From Methylophaga thalassica MP (GTDB taxonomy: Bacteria; Pseudomonadota; Gammaproteobacteria; Nitrosococcales; Methylophagaceae): 64,000 nt of DNA. Of the stretch, positions 1-7,043 are shown in pieces. Position numbers and translations under genes: made by a program. Location: assembly GCF_000214595.1 (NCBI RefSeq), contig NZ_AFIG01000002.1, forward strand, positions 20,860 through 84,859, written 5' to 3'. Below the pieces are notes generated by a model. The model saw only the letters and a list, made by a program, of their open reading frames with translations, ran no database searches and was not told where the DNA came from. The first letter of the stretch is position 1; each line of letters starts with the position of its first letter.

Positions 1-714
1 CTTAGTGTACGATAAACAGTTCTCGGCAACCATCAGCTTAATGCTCCGAACAACGCTTCATTGGGGCATTTACCCAGCAATAGCAGTCGGGTCATGGTTG
101 TGAAAAATGCGGTAGGCGCCATAACCGTTGCCGATATTTCGAGGCGTAGTATTGGCTACCCTAGATCGCTGTGGAATAACACACTCTGTGGTTTACCCCG
201 CGACTCATACGCCATATCCAGTGCTTTGACGGGCCAAGTCTGCATCAGGCCTAACCGACATCGCCCAACCCACGACACGGCGGGTATATAAATCCAGCAC
301 AGCGGCCAAGTAATGCCAGCGATGACCTGTCCAGACATAGGTAATGTCTCCACACCAGACTTGATTCGCTCGGTCAGGCTCAAACTCCCGATTAAGCACA
401 TTGGGTATATCCGGCCTTTCAATAGTCGCTAGCTTATAGGCATGAGGGCCTGGCTGTTTGCAAATCAGCCCCAGCTCAGACATCAGCCGTCTGACCTTGA
501 AGCGGCCAATCTCTATCGCTTCGTCCCGTAGCATGCCGACAAGGGTGCGACTCCCGGCGCTGCCCCGGCTTTTTGTAAAGAACTCTTTCACTTTAGAACG
601 CAGTTGAAGTCGCTTTATATCCGGCTGTGTACGACGTTTCTGTCTGTCATAAAAGCTACTCAGGCCAACACCAAACAGTGAGCAAATAAGATTTAGCCTA
701 CCGTGCTCTCTCAA
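1..714 (-). pseudogene. IS3-family transposase OrfB, frameshifted and truncated (copy 1)
   Basis: This is the DDE integrase part of the transposase. It reads in frame from residue 1 through [14 protein letters not shown] and then VRPDADLA, where an extra C near 224-226 shifts the frame. A second indel near 170 and many more between 1 and 150 follow. The intact copy (31968-32813) continues to the second Asp (HSDQGSQY) and Glu (APMERLF); here these are present only as broken pieces in other frames. Most likely this is either a dead copy or a low-quality contig end. Confidence 0.8.
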
Positions 715-719
715 TTGCT

Positions 720-1031
720 CTATAAGCGTGTAGAGCCGAGCTCGTCCGACATCAAGAGAGCGGTAGCCTTTTTTAATATGGTTTTCTCCTGCTCTAGGCG
801 TTTTACTCGTGCTTCCAGCTCCTGAATACGCTGCTGTTCCGGTGTCAGCGCCTTGGATGCAGGCGTATGTCCATCTCGTTCAGCTTGTAACTGTTTAACC
901 CAGCGACGTAGGGCTGACTCGCCCACATCAAGAGCTTGGCATGCTTCTGGAACACTGTAGTTCTGGTCTATCACCAGACTCGCGGCTTCCAGCTTGAACT
1001 CAGCAGTAAAACTTCTTCTTTGTTTTGTCAT
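720..1031 (-). CDS. IS3-family transposase OrfA (copy 1)
   Basis: This 103-residue helix-turn-helix protein binds the IS ends and is normally joined to OrfB by a -1 ribosomal frameshift. It starts MTKQRRSFTAEFKLEA, typical of IS3 OrfA, and ends in a leucine-zipper-like coiled coil ([16 protein letters not shown]). The A6G slippery run lies near the 3-prime end. It is identical to the copy at 31651 except that a T/G change at the last codons turns the stop of copy 2 into Leu here. Being inside a truncated element, it is probably not functional on its own. Confidence 0.85.
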   Translation of the reverse strand: MTKQRRSFTAEFKLEAASLVIDQNYSVPEACQALDVGESALRRWVKQLQAERDGHTPASKALTPEQQRIQELEARVKRLEQEKTILKKATALLMSDELGSTRL

Positions 1032-1095
1032 TGAACACCTCTTCGAAGGTCATATTACCTCCTTAAATGGTGTCCGGGATCAGTAAACCACTACA

Positions 1096-1416
1096 ATGGA
1101 ACTCAGCACCAATAACAAATATCGATTTATCCATAGCCTGGATAAGGGGCTTAGACTTCTCTATCGCGTATCGTTGACCTTCAGTAAGATATTTGAGTGA
1201 CCGCCCATCTCCAGCCCCACAATCAAGAATAGAAGGGTTAGGATTGATATCATAGTCATCAACCATTTTATCGATGTCATCTTTTATGACTTTAAGCATT
1301 TCTTCAGTAGTGGGATACCATTCAAAGTCCTGATCTTCACTTTTAATCCTCGATACTAAGGCCATCGTTGATTTTTTGTTATCAGGGCTGAAGCTATTTT
1401 GTGGTGACAGATTCAT
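1096..1416 (-). pseudogene. SAM-dependent methyltransferase-like protein, N-terminal fragment cut by IS
   Basis: About 107 codons remain before the IS begins. The motif ILDCGAGDGRSL (about residues 63-74) matches the glycine-rich SAM-binding motif I of class I methyltransferases. The preceding segment EWYPTTEEMLKVIKDD resembles the N-terminus of DNA methyltransferases found on plasmids and ICEs. The C-terminal catalytic part is missing because copy 1 of the IS3 element inserted after GAEFHC. Upstream are a Shine-Dalgarno (GGAGG), a small AGGG/CCCT hairpin at 1451-1463 and the tandem TTGCG box at 1480-1506, which it shares with the PRTRC operon. This suggests common regulation. Confidence 0.6.
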
Positions 1417-1450
1417 TTATTCCTCCAGAGTGATTGAATTTGCTTGCTGT

Positions 1451-1463
1451 AGGGTGATTCCCT
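1451..1463 (-). promoter_or_regulatory. leader hairpin of the methyltransferase-like gene
   Basis: On the minus strand AGGG-AATCA-CCCT forms a short stem ending 34 nt before the ATG at 1416. This is the same spacing (25-36 nt) as the other island leaders. The stem is short, so on its own it would not be convincing. Confidence 0.35.
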
Positions 1464-1479
1464 AAAGCTCAAATCCAAT

Positions 1480-1506
1480 CTCTCATGGAAGTTTGATCGC
1501 GCAAGT
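1480..1506 (-). promoter_or_regulatory. tandem TTGCGYGA box, instance 1
   Basis: Read on the minus strand, ACTTGCGCGATC is followed by AAACTTCCATGAGAG, 63 nt before the start codon. It aligns with the boxes upstream of thiF, parB, protein E and the 61-residue ORF. It is probably a promoter element or operator shared by the island genes. Confidence 0.5.
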
Positions 1507-1636
1507 GCCCTCCAGAATGGTGACGATCACGTGATGATTTCGTATCGAATTAAAAAACTGGGGGAGTTCGTAGCGGTATAAGAAATGTGTCAATTTCTAG
1601 CATGGAAATACAACTAAGACTAGTTGGCTTATAGTC

Positions 1637-1662
1637 TTTGACGGATCTGGTGACCCGTCAAA
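1637..1662. repeat. inverted repeat, possible hairpin
   Basis: TTTGACGG and CCGTCAAA are separated by 10 nt. There is no T tract directly after either arm, so this could be an operator or a weak terminator. It lies between the degenerate remnant and the IS-cut gene. Confidence 0.35.
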
Positions 1663-1692
1663 CCTAATGTTTTTATCAATCTGAAAGTTATA

Positions 1693-1880
1693 TTAATGAA
1701 TGTCGTTTATATTATTACCCATAAGGTCTAATGCTTTAGCGATAGCAATTTCTGAGTCATCAAATCCTCCCATGGTTTGTACATCGGTCCCAAGCACCAC
1801 CATCGAGAACAAGCACTAATTATTGGGTTTCGTCATCTTCACCGATTAATTCAATAAGCGGCCTATTCCACCAGTGCTAA
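1693..1880 (-). pseudogene. degenerate plasmid-type coding remnant
   Basis: Minus-strand pieces in different frames read like one broken protein: WWNRPLIELIGEDDETQ, then after a stop LVLVLDGGAWDRCTNHGR, then after a shift GFDDSEIAIAKALDLMGNN with a final TAA at 1693-1695. A 36-codon ORF (1693-1803) starts within it. I recognise the style of a plasmid-encoded hypothetical protein but no named family. A hairpin TTTGACGG/CCGTCAAA lies just beyond at 1637-1662. The rest of 1417-1981 shows no other gene. Confidence 0.4.
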
Positions 1881-1981
1881 ATGTCTAATTTGTACGTTAT
1901 GAATTATCTTTATTATCAAAATTCTGTAGTGAGTTTGGATCGATACAAATACCTGAAAAAAATATTGGCTCGATTTTGTGG

Positions 1982-2608
1982 TCAATGCTCAGGAAGATAG
2001 CTCTCATCATCTTCGAACCATTCGTTATCGAAGATATAGTCATTCTCTACAAACTTACCTTTGACTATATAGAGTTCGGGTAATTTAACTATGGCTTTAT
2101 CAAGAAGGGTATTCAACGAATAACAAGCACCTTCGTCACTCAGTCCCGGAATCATGAAGTTAATGCGATAAAACTTCTTACTTGATATTTCATTATCAAA
2201 AATTTCTTTAAGTTCTTCTTCAGTATAGATGTCTTTCAGTTGCCTATTATCTTCATCATCCTCTTCAATTAGGTGAATGAAGTACTGATAATAAGCATCG
2301 TGAATGACAACCTCAGCTAGATCGTCCTCAGTGAGATAGAGCTTGGTATCAAAAATCTCTATTGCATCTTCAAGGTTGAATACGGCGAAGATTCCATGAT
2401 TGAGACATCGTTCAGTTTCCTGAAAGATTTTATTTCCATCTATGACCTGGTGCCAATTATCAAAACCAAATTTCTTGGCTACTTGTTCAAGTGCTTCAGT
2501 GTGAGTGATATTTTCAGCACGCTTAAGCTTTTTAGCCTGGGCCTTGAGTTTACTAACAGAAGAAGAGTCTATGTGGGCAGTATTGCCACGTATGATTTTG
2601 GTAATCAT
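1982..2608 (-). CDS. hypothetical acidic protein with DUF5623-like N-terminal motif
   Basis: This 208-residue protein has no signal peptide or membrane segment. Its N-terminus (about residues 15-55; SKLKAQAKKLKRAENITH then EALEQVAKKFGFDNWHQV) is the helical motif seen at the start of DUF5623 and glyoxalase-associated plasmid proteins, and it recurs in the 431-residue protein at 7044-8339. The rest is very acidic (EEDDEDNRQLKDIYTEEEL) and unknown to me. The upstream leader has a stem that pairs with the ribosome-binding site. It is a typical accessory gene of the island; function is unknown. Confidence 0.65.
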   Translation of the reverse strand: MITKIIRGNTAHIDSSSVSKLKAQAKKLKRAENITHTEALEQVAKKFGFDNWHQVIDGNKIFQETERCLNHGIFAVFNLEDAIEIFDTKLYLTEDDLAEVVIHDAYYQYFIHLIEEDDEDNRQLKDIYTEEELKEIFDNEISSKKFYRINFMIPGLSDEGACYSLNTLLDKAIVKLPELYIVKGKFVENDYIFDNEWFEDDESYLPEH

Positions 2609-2611
2609 CTT

Positions 2612-2652
2612 TGTACTCCTATGATGTTATTACGAGTACCCACTGCCCGTAC
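2612..2652 (-). promoter_or_regulatory. two-stem leader covering the ribosome-binding site (1982-2608 gene)
   Basis: On the minus strand GTACGGGCAGTGGGTAC forms an upstream GTAC/GTAC dyad (2636-2652). GTACTC (2633-2638) can then pair perfectly with GAGTAC (2612-2617), which contains part of the Shine-Dalgarno. The two foldings share bases, so they may be alternatives. This is one of about ten similar leaders in the island. Confidence 0.5.
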
Positions 2653-2906
2653 ATCACGGAAAAAGATTTCACCATATAGTTTTTTGCATCGTCTCGTTCG
2701 AGTTTGCATAGTGGGTAGCCGGCGTCGATAAGCCAGATTTAAGATTAGCAAACTGGAGAATTAGATGCCAGAGAAAATTTATAGCTATAAATCTTTCGCT
2801 ATTTTGCTGCATGAAACCGGGCTTTTTGATGAGAGTGCATAGTTTTTGAAGATATCTCTGGAATGATGCAATATAAGTCTCCACAGTTTGAGAGACTTAT
2901 AGCAGT

Positions 2907-3554
2907 ATGAAATGTTATGCCAAATGGGAAGAAGACGACAATGCTAAGATTTTCTTTAGAGACCAAACAATCTTACAGTTTGGTAATAGTTGGGATCTAA
3001 TTGCTAATTTAATTCTGCTCAACCCTGGCAGTGCATTACCTTTAAATAACGAGTCGAAAACTGATTACTTACGTTCCCAAGAGCTGCCATTCTTTATAGA
3101 GCCCAAACAAGACGAGATGTATGTTGAATTCAAACTCGACCCTTTAATGCGTAACATTCTAAATCTGTTTTCATCTCATTATCATGGTGGAACAATCAAG
3201 ATTTATAACTTGTTTAACCTTAAAAATCAGGACTCGACAAAGGCCATAGAAGACTTTCAGCAGAATTTGAAGCACTCCAAGATGTTTACAGCCGATTCAG
3301 ACATTCTTTATTGTGCTGCGCCGGTCATTGTTGCTTCGGGTACAAAAGCAAAATCTCCAGAGCTGCTATTTCAGCTCATCAGACATATCAGGCTGGCATC
3401 GAGTGAAAAGCTATTTGTCCTGGACAAAAAAGACGATAAGTTATTTCACATAAAAAAAGCCGTAGTGAATGCATCAGGATATGTAGATAGCTTCCATCCA
3501 TCATTCACGCTCTTTTATGGAAATAAAACTGAATTAGGTGAACTACCTACCTAA
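2907..3554 (+). CDS. DUF1643-like protein
   Basis: This is a 215-residue soluble protein. The pattern LILLNPGSA (about residues 35-43), IKIYNLFNLKN (about 96-106) and a closing VDSFHPSFTLFYG resembles DUF1643 proteins, which share an 'LNPS' start, a 'V-N-LF' middle and a 'HPL/HPSF' end. The biochemical role of DUF1643 is not known to me. It sits at the head of a run of small plus-strand genes, with a Shine-Dalgarno-poor start (GAGAGACTTATAGCAGT). The assignment is by motif only. Confidence 0.55.
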   Translation: MKCYAKWEEDDNAKIFFRDQTILQFGNSWDLIANLILLNPGSALPLNNESKTDYLRSQELPFFIEPKQDEMYVEFKLDPLMRNILNLFSSHYHGGTIKIYNLFNLKNQDSTKAIEDFQQNLKHSKMFTADSDILYCAAPVIVASGTKAKSPELLFQLIRHIRLASSEKLFVLDKKDDKLFHIKKAVVNASGYVDSFHPSFTLFYGNKTELGELPT

Positions 3555-3617
3555 ACTAATGTGCGACGTTTGACACCTACCTCCGCATAAGATAAATTCA
3601 AATTATCTTTGCAACCT

Positions 3618-3645
3618 AGTTGCATTGAAAGTTCTGTCACACTTT
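3618..3645 (+). promoter_or_regulatory. weak TTGCG-type box upstream of the 3750 gene
   Basis: AGTTGCATTGAAAGTTCTG is similar to the box upstream of the 61-residue ORF (AGTTGCGTGAAATGAAAGTC) but has lost the central GCG. It is listed because it lies upstream of a leader-bearing gene; it may be coincidental. Confidence 0.25.
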
Positions 3646-3691
3646 TAAGCTGGCACTCATTATCAAAGCAGTAAACTGCTTTGCCTACGAA

Positions 3692-3744
3692 CCCAAGGGG
3701 TATGCTACCCCTTCGGGACGGCTGCCCCTTTTTCTTATGGAGAA
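3692..3744 (+). promoter_or_regulatory. two-stem leader A
   Basis: CCCAAGGGG (3692-3700) pairs with CCCCTTCGGG (3708-3717; one bulged C). About 32 nt separate it from the ATG at 3750. In that gap TTCT (3732-3735) can pair with AGAA (3741-3744), holding ATGG in the loop and the Shine-Dalgarno GGAG at the stem edge. The tail is nearly the same as that of leader C. Confidence 0.6.
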
Positions 3745-3749
3745 TTTCC

Positions 3750-4214
3750 ATGATTAAAGAAGAAGCGGTGAATAGCCAAGATTCATTGAACCTTGAAGAT
3801 GTACTCAATTTTTATGCTGATATTGGTATATATCAATTTTTGGCAAAAGTTGAATGCGTTTCATGTAATTTCGAAGAAGCAGTTTCTTACTACGAATTAG
3901 CCGTGGGTCGCGTGTATAACTTTACTTTTAATGCGATAACATCTGGCTCTTCCTGGTGTGAATCAGTTTTCCTTCAGCAATTTCCAGAGTTCGAAGACGC
4001 AGTATCTGATGCAACTCAAGCAGCAGAAATGCATTTACTTCGTGATCCACAAGCTAAAGGTAGCGTTACCGTTTACTGTCCACGTGGCTGTAATCAGACC
4101 ACAGTGTCAGCATCTGATCCATGGGATGAGTGTGCAGCTTGTGGTCAAGTAATGCATCCTGACTCTGAAGATGAGTACATGTCTTCTCTAGTCCGTGCTG
4201 GACAAGTTCAATAG
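3750..4214 (+). CDS. hypothetical protein with C-terminal zinc ribbon
   Basis: 154 residues. The ATG at 3750 is chosen because it follows TATGGAGAATTTCC and the leader; an upstream TTG at 3681 would put the leader inside the coding region. The N-terminal two thirds is helical and acidic (SCNFEEAVSYYELAVG). The C-terminus holds CPRGC, then CAACGQ about 25 residues later, a CxxxC/CxxC metal-binding ribbon. No signal peptide is seen. I do not recognise the family. It is the first of a series of short island genes each preceded by the same kind of leader. Confidence 0.6.
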   Translation: MIKEEAVNSQDSLNLEDVLNFYADIGIYQFLAKVECVSCNFEEAVSYYELAVGRVYNFTFNAITSGSSWCESVFLQQFPEFEDAVSDATQAAEMHLLRDPQAKGSVTVYCPRGCNQTTVSASDPWDECAACGQVMHPDSEDEYMSSLVRAGQVQ

Positions 4215-4226
4215 AAAAACAGCTCT

Positions 4227-4242
4227 CCCAATACGTTGGGAC
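4227..4242 (+). terminator. short hairpin after the 3750-4214 gene
   Basis: TCCCAATACGTTGGGA is a perfect 6-bp stem (TCCCAA/TTGGGA) with a 4-nt loop, 13 nt after the stop codon. There is no strong T run, so it may be an upstream stem of leader B rather than a terminator. Confidence 0.3.
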
Positions 4243-4257
4243 GACAAAGCATCAACA

Positions 4258-4311
4258 CCCTACAGGGGATTACTCCCTCTGTATGGGAGTGGTCTCCTAA
4301 ACACTGGAGAC
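4258..4311 (+). promoter_or_regulatory. two-stem leader B
   Basis: CCCTACAGGGG (4258-4268) pairs with CCCTCTGTATGGG (4275-4287). A second perfect 6-bp stem GTCTCC (4292-4297) with GGAGAC (4306-4311) contains the whole Shine-Dalgarno of the gene starting at 4319. This is the clearest case of a covered ribosome-binding site in the series. Confidence 0.65.
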
Positions 4312-4318
4312 AATCACG

Positions 4319-4528
4319 ATGAAAAGATATCCATCAAGAAAAATCCACCAACGAGACTTTCGCCCAGGAGGTAAGTTACACAATCCTCAAGACTGGTTCT
4401 GTACAGGCTGTCAGGTAAATCACCCGGGTTATAAAGAAAGTGTTAAAAGGCCAGATGGACTGTACTGCCATGTATCTTTGTATGAGAAATATAAGTCAGA
4501 ACAGATAGGAGCAAATCAACTAAGTTGA
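4319..4528 (+). CDS. small hypothetical zinc-finger-like protein
   Basis: 69 residues, basic, with WFCTGCQVNH in the middle and a later YCH, compatible with a CxxC...C/H metal site. The start is fixed by GGAGACAATCACG just upstream. No relatives are recognised. It is short, but the leader, Shine-Dalgarno and position between two similar genes support it as real. Confidence 0.5.
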   Translation: MKRYPSRKIHQRDFRPGGKLHNPQDWFCTGCQVNHPGYKESVKRPDGLYCHVSLYEKYKSEQIGANQLS

Positions 4529-4545
4529 TATGCAATTGAATACCT

Positions 4546-4680
4546 TCTCCACAGAGAGGGTATTCCAAAGTAATTTTAGGAGATTATTTTGGAATAACGA
4601 TTCCTGGTGACGATGTTGCCATGAAAAGTAATCCGGACTTATCAAAACCGGACTCAACGTTCATTCAGTACGCTGAATGA
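4546..4680 (+). other. leader-like hairpin and short possible ORF
   Basis: GAATACC at about 4547 can pair with GGTATTC at about 4559 around TCTCCACAGAGA, and AGGAG follows near 4579, as in the other leaders. No clean start follows: the frame after the Shine-Dalgarno hits TAA at once. Another frame reads FGITIPGDDVAMKSNPD and ends at TGA 4678-4680, with an internal ATG at 4621. This could be a broken or tiny gene of the series; it is not resolved. Confidence 0.3.
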
Positions 4681-4689
4681 TGATGAAAA

Positions 4690-4751
4690 CCCAAGGGGTG
4701 TTAACTATTCCCTTGGGAAGTAGCTGGCATCCCTTTTTTTATGGAGAAAGG
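4690..4751 (+). promoter_or_regulatory. two-stem leader C
   Basis: CCCAAGGGG (4690-4698) pairs with CCCTTGGG (4710-4717). Downstream CCTTT (4732-4736) and AAAGG (4747-4751) can pair around a loop holding ATGGAG, with the ATG at 4754. The segment GGC..CCC-T run-ATGGAGAA is nearly the same as in leader A. Confidence 0.6.
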
Positions 4752-4753
4752 AA

Positions 4754-4954
4754 ATGCAAAAACAGTTACTCAAAGAATTGATTGATTGGATCGAAAATTC
4801 CCCCCTTGAAGACTTAGCCTTAAGAAGGCTAAAGCTAGAAGAATTGATTGGCAACACAATGGGTACCGAAGTGCAATCTGACTTAAAACTGGCTATTCGC
4901 CTGATTGATGAGGAAGTAGTGACTCGGGCCTGTTTACTACCGAAGTCAGCTTAG
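4754..4954 (+). CDS. small hypothetical protein
   Basis: 66 residues, mostly helical (KELIDWIENSPLEDLALRR and LEELIGNTMG), no cysteines in the body, no signal peptide. It starts after GGAGAAAGGAA and leader C. I recognise no family. Its 3-prime end overlaps a convergent ORF on the other strand. Confidence 0.5.
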   Translation: MQKQLLKELIDWIENSPLEDLALRRLKLEELIGNTMGTEVQSDLKLAIRLIDEEVVTRACLLPKSA

Positions 4955-5090
4955 CTCGACTATTAATTCTTTTAACAATTTCGGCAGCCTTTTCATCATC
5001 GTTTTCAAGCACGATGGCACGAATTAAGGCTTCTGAAAGTGGTTGTTCAGTATTTTTATGAACAAGCTTTAGTTCTGTGTGTTTTTTCAT
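4893..5090 (-). CDS. possible small hypothetical protein
   Basis: 65 residues from ATG 5090. The sequence (KKHTELKLVHKNTEQPLSEA, then ENDDEKAAEIVKRINSRA) has the composition of a real protein, but no clear Shine-Dalgarno is seen and it overlaps the convergent gene 4754-4954 by 62 bp. An upstream start at 5111 is possible. Low confidence. Confidence 0.3.
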   Translation of the reverse strand: MKKHTELKLVHKNTEQPLSEALIRAIVLENDDEKAAEIVKRINSRAKLTSVVNRPESLLPHQSGE

Positions 5091-5130
5091 GTGAATGAGG
5101 ATAGCACACAATTAATTTAGGAGAAGTACC

Positions 5131-5568
5131 ATGGGAGTTGGAAATTTCACACTAGCAAATGCTGAAACTGTGTATATCGAGGATCTACATGTTCACGGTT
5201 ATTACAACGGAGGTGAGCTAGATATTGATCAAACCAATCTGGATTATGAGAATTTAGAAGAAACCTTAGTCAGTCTTTTACCAGATAGCTTTTATAAGGT
5301 TGAAAACGAAAGCTATGGAGGCGGTAGCATAATTGCTGAGAACAACTTTTATAGCATTGTACTTACTCACTGGGTAGGTTACTACGCATTAAGTGTTGTG
5401 ATTAGAGATAACGATGTCCGGTATGACTGGGGCATTAACCCTCTCGCTGCACATCATCATGCAAGAGTAGCTTTAAGGTTCTTCGACAAAATTCATGAAA
5501 TCTATCCGCTGCGAGTCCCGACTAGTGCGTGGACGAGCGGTATGTACCAGAAAAAACTGGCTGCGTAA
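5131..5568 (+). CDS. hypothetical protein
   Basis: 145 residues, soluble, start supported by TTTAGGAGAAGTACC. It has aromatic and glycine-rich beta-like stretches (LHVHGYYNGGELDID, NESYGGGSIIAENNFYS) and a histidine cluster (LAAHHHARVALRFF). I do not recognise the family. It is one of several single-gene units in the island and, unlike its neighbours, has no obvious CCC/GGG leader. Confidence 0.55.
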   Translation: MGVGNFTLANAETVYIEDLHVHGYYNGGELDIDQTNLDYENLEETLVSLLPDSFYKVENESYGGGSIIAENNFYSIVLTHWVGYYALSVVIRDNDVRYDWGINPLAAHHHARVALRFFDKIHEIYPLRVPTSAWTSGMYQKKLAA

Positions 5569-5620
5569 GGATAGTTAATTAATCACAAGCATTATCTGGC
5601 GACTGGCCAGATATTTAACT

Positions 5621-5678
5621 CACCCCCTGGGAGGTATTTACTCCTTTTGGGGAGTGAGTACTTCTCGCATCAGGAGAA
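5621..5678 (+). promoter_or_regulatory. two-stem leader D
   Basis: CACCCCC (from 5621) pairs with GGGGAGTG (to 5656), with an inner GGAG/CTCC pairing. TTCTC (5662-5666) can pair with GAGAA (5674-5678) around GCATCAG, which places the Shine-Dalgarno AGGAG in the stem-loop. The ATG triplets follow at 5678, 5681 and 5684. Confidence 0.55.
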
Positions 5679-5683
5679 TGATG

Positions 5684-6148
5684 ATGAGAAAGAAATTTCT
5701 AGTTGCTTATGGATTAGGTGGATGTTGGTCAGGATATAAAAATGCCTGCATTATTGAGTCATGTGACGAAGCAATAGAACAAGACGCTTTTAATATTGCT
5801 ACCGAGTTTTGGCAGAATCAGAAGCCAGGTTCCTCTCTAAGCTATACCTGGGAGGAAATAACGACGATAGTGAACGATTGTGCCTTATATCAATCTCGAC
5901 TCAGACTTAAAGCCAAAGCCAAAGTTAATCAACTGCCTTACGCGGTTCATAGCATGGGTAAAACATTTCTGGCCAAGCAAATTTATGGACTTAGAAGTGC
6001 CAATGATTTTCTGAAATTCAACAAGGATTATGGCGTTATCCAAGCCAATTATGCAGAAGATGTTTATTTGGTTGCAGAAAATGAGTCACCAGGCATCAAC
6101 GAGGAACAATTATCTTCCACGTTAGTCGCTGGCCACGTTTCGTTATAG
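5684..6148 (+). CDS. hypothetical protein
   Basis: 154 residues. Three ATGs in a row (5678, 5681, 5684) follow AGGAGA; 5684 has the best spacing. The N-terminus MRKKFLVAYGLGGCWSGYKN resembles small phage or plasmid proteins that begin with a beta strand; the remainder has helices (AIEQDAFNIATEFWQNQ). No known family is recognised. It is followed after 11 nt by the 51-residue gene at 6160, so the two are probably co-transcribed. Confidence 0.55.
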   Translation: MRKKFLVAYGLGGCWSGYKNACIIESCDEAIEQDAFNIATEFWQNQKPGSSLSYTWEEITTIVNDCALYQSRLRLKAKAKVNQLPYAVHSMGKTFLAKQIYGLRSANDFLKFNKDYGVIQANYAEDVYLVAENESPGINEEQLSSTLVAGHVSL

Positions 6149-6159
6149 GAGTTTGTCAG

Positions 6160-6315
6160 ATGTTATTTTATGCATTACTTCAGACGACTTCCATTGATAA
6201 CACGGTCACTGATCAAATATTCGTAGAAGAGAAAGTCTTTGATGACGCATATTGGTCAGCAATGAAAGATTCAAACATAAAATTAGTCACAGTCAATTCG
6301 CAAGCGAGCGACTGA
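6160..6315 (+). CDS. small hypothetical protein (51 residues)
   Basis: ATG at 6160 follows ATAGGAGTTTGTCAG, a good Shine-Dalgarno at suitable spacing, and lies 11 nt after the previous stop. The product (LLQTTSIDNTVTDQIFVEEK, then a SAMKDSNIK segment) has ordinary composition. It is short, so it could be overlooked. No function is suggested. Confidence 0.5.
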   Translation: MLFYALLQTTSIDNTVTDQIFVEEKVFDDAYWSAMKDSNIKLVTVNSQASD

Positions 6316-6323
6316 TAAATCTA

Positions 6324-6382
6324 TCCCAAGGGGAGCTGGCCTCCCCAAAAGGGAGACCAGTTTCTCTATTAAATTGGAGAGA
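6324..6382 (+). promoter_or_regulatory. two-stem leader E
   Basis: TCCC-AA-GGGGAG (6324-6335) pairs with CTCCCC-AAAA-GGGA (6341-6354). TCTCT (6363-6367) can pair with AGAGA (6378-6382), with TTGG in the loop next to the Shine-Dalgarno. ATG is at 6388. Confidence 0.6.
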
Positions 6383-6387
6383 CAAAG

Positions 6388-6666
6388 ATGGAAACATACA
6401 GCGTTCTGGCATTAAGCACTGGCCATATTGAAGAATCTGATAATGTTGCACTAAAAGCAGCTGCATATCAGACAAATATGGTAATGGTTAGAAATTCTGG
6501 TTATTTCATTAAGCTTTACCAAGATGAAAAAGCTAGCAATATCAGACCAAGTTACAGCTATTCACTACAAAAACTTATTGAGTTTGCTCTCGATAAAGGA
6601 TTTGGGATGATTGAGCTGGACAGTGATGCCGATACGTTAGAAGAGTTTATTCTGCACGACTGGTAA
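6388..6666 (+). CDS. hypothetical protein
   Basis: 92 residues, soluble, start supported by TTGGAGAGACAAAG. It begins METYSVLALSTGHIEESD and ends in a leucine/acidic segment (DSDADTLEEFILHDW). No family is recognised. Its layout (short protein behind a CCCAAGGGG-type leader) is that of its neighbours. Confidence 0.55.
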   Translation: METYSVLALSTGHIEESDNVALKAAAYQTNMVMVRNSGYFIKLYQDEKASNIRPSYSYSLQKLIEFALDKGFGMIELDSDADTLEEFILHDW

Positions 6667-7043
6667 ACATTGATCCCCCCATTACGGGGGTATCTCAAAG
6701 CAGCTTGTTCACAGGTTGTTTTGAGATACAGTCCATACACTATATTCACTTAGAAATGTTTAACCCTTAGCTTTAAACATAAAATTACTATCCAGCAATC
6801 CAGTCACTTGATGTCTGAGTATTTCCTTGACTGTTACAAACCGGATCAACAAATGTCACTCGGTTGCATTTCTTTTGCATATAGCTTATAAAAGTATTGC
6901 TCTTGGTAGGAGCCTGTCACTCGTCATTGCAAAGCTTTTGAAGCACTACTGATTATATCTATTCTACTAGCTCAATATTTTTAATCGGGCTTGTTTAGTG
7001 GTGGCAGACGAGTGACGCTTTTAGGCAAGCTGGGAGATTAGAA
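6667..7043 (+). other. 377-bp region with hairpin and a long-spaced inverted repeat
   Basis: CCCCCC-ATTA-CGGGGG (6675-6690) follows the stop by 8 nt and may terminate or be an orphan leader stem. GTCACTCGTC (6916-6925) and GACGAGTGAC (7007-7016) are perfect 10-bp inverted repeats 81 nt apart, just before the DUF5623 gene. No coding sequence is seen. Confidence 0.45.
6916..7016. repeat. 10-bp perfect inverted repeat upstream of the DUF5623 gene
   Basis: The arms GTCACTCGTC and GACGAGTGAC flank 81 nt. The second arm ends 27 nt before the ATG at 7044. They may be two half-operators or sites for a looping repressor. Confidence 0.45.

Larger units (their letters stand above)
1..1095 (-). mobile_element. 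IS3-family insertion sequence, copy 1, cut by window start
   Basis: This is the same element as the complete copy at 31587-32821, in the opposite orientation. Its 5-prime terminal repeat ends at 1095 (TGTAGTGGTTTACTGATCCC read on the minus strand). It interrupts the methyltransferase-like gene that begins at 1416. From about 251 to 1095 it matches the other copy almost base for base, with at least one substitution near 726. From 250 down to 1 indels and substitutions accumulate quickly. The far terminal repeat lies outside the window. The rapid decay towards base 1 looks more like poor sequence at a contig end than like biological decay. Confidence 0.9.

Noticed and set aside
2669..2884. 71-codon minus-strand ORF between the 1982 and 2907 genes
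   Set aside because: No Shine-Dalgarno, no motif, and composition like random AT-rich DNA.
4690..4740. Leader C (hairpin followed by T run) as a rho-independent terminator
   Set aside because: The T run is followed at once by the Shine-Dalgarno and start codon, and the same arrangement recurs without a T run in the other leaders. Attenuation remains possible, but a simple terminator does not explain the series.
3692..6354. CCCAAGGGG-type repeats as a CRISPR array
   Set aside because: The units are 0.4-1.1 kb apart, each precedes a gene, and they are not uniform repeats with spacers; no cas genes are present.
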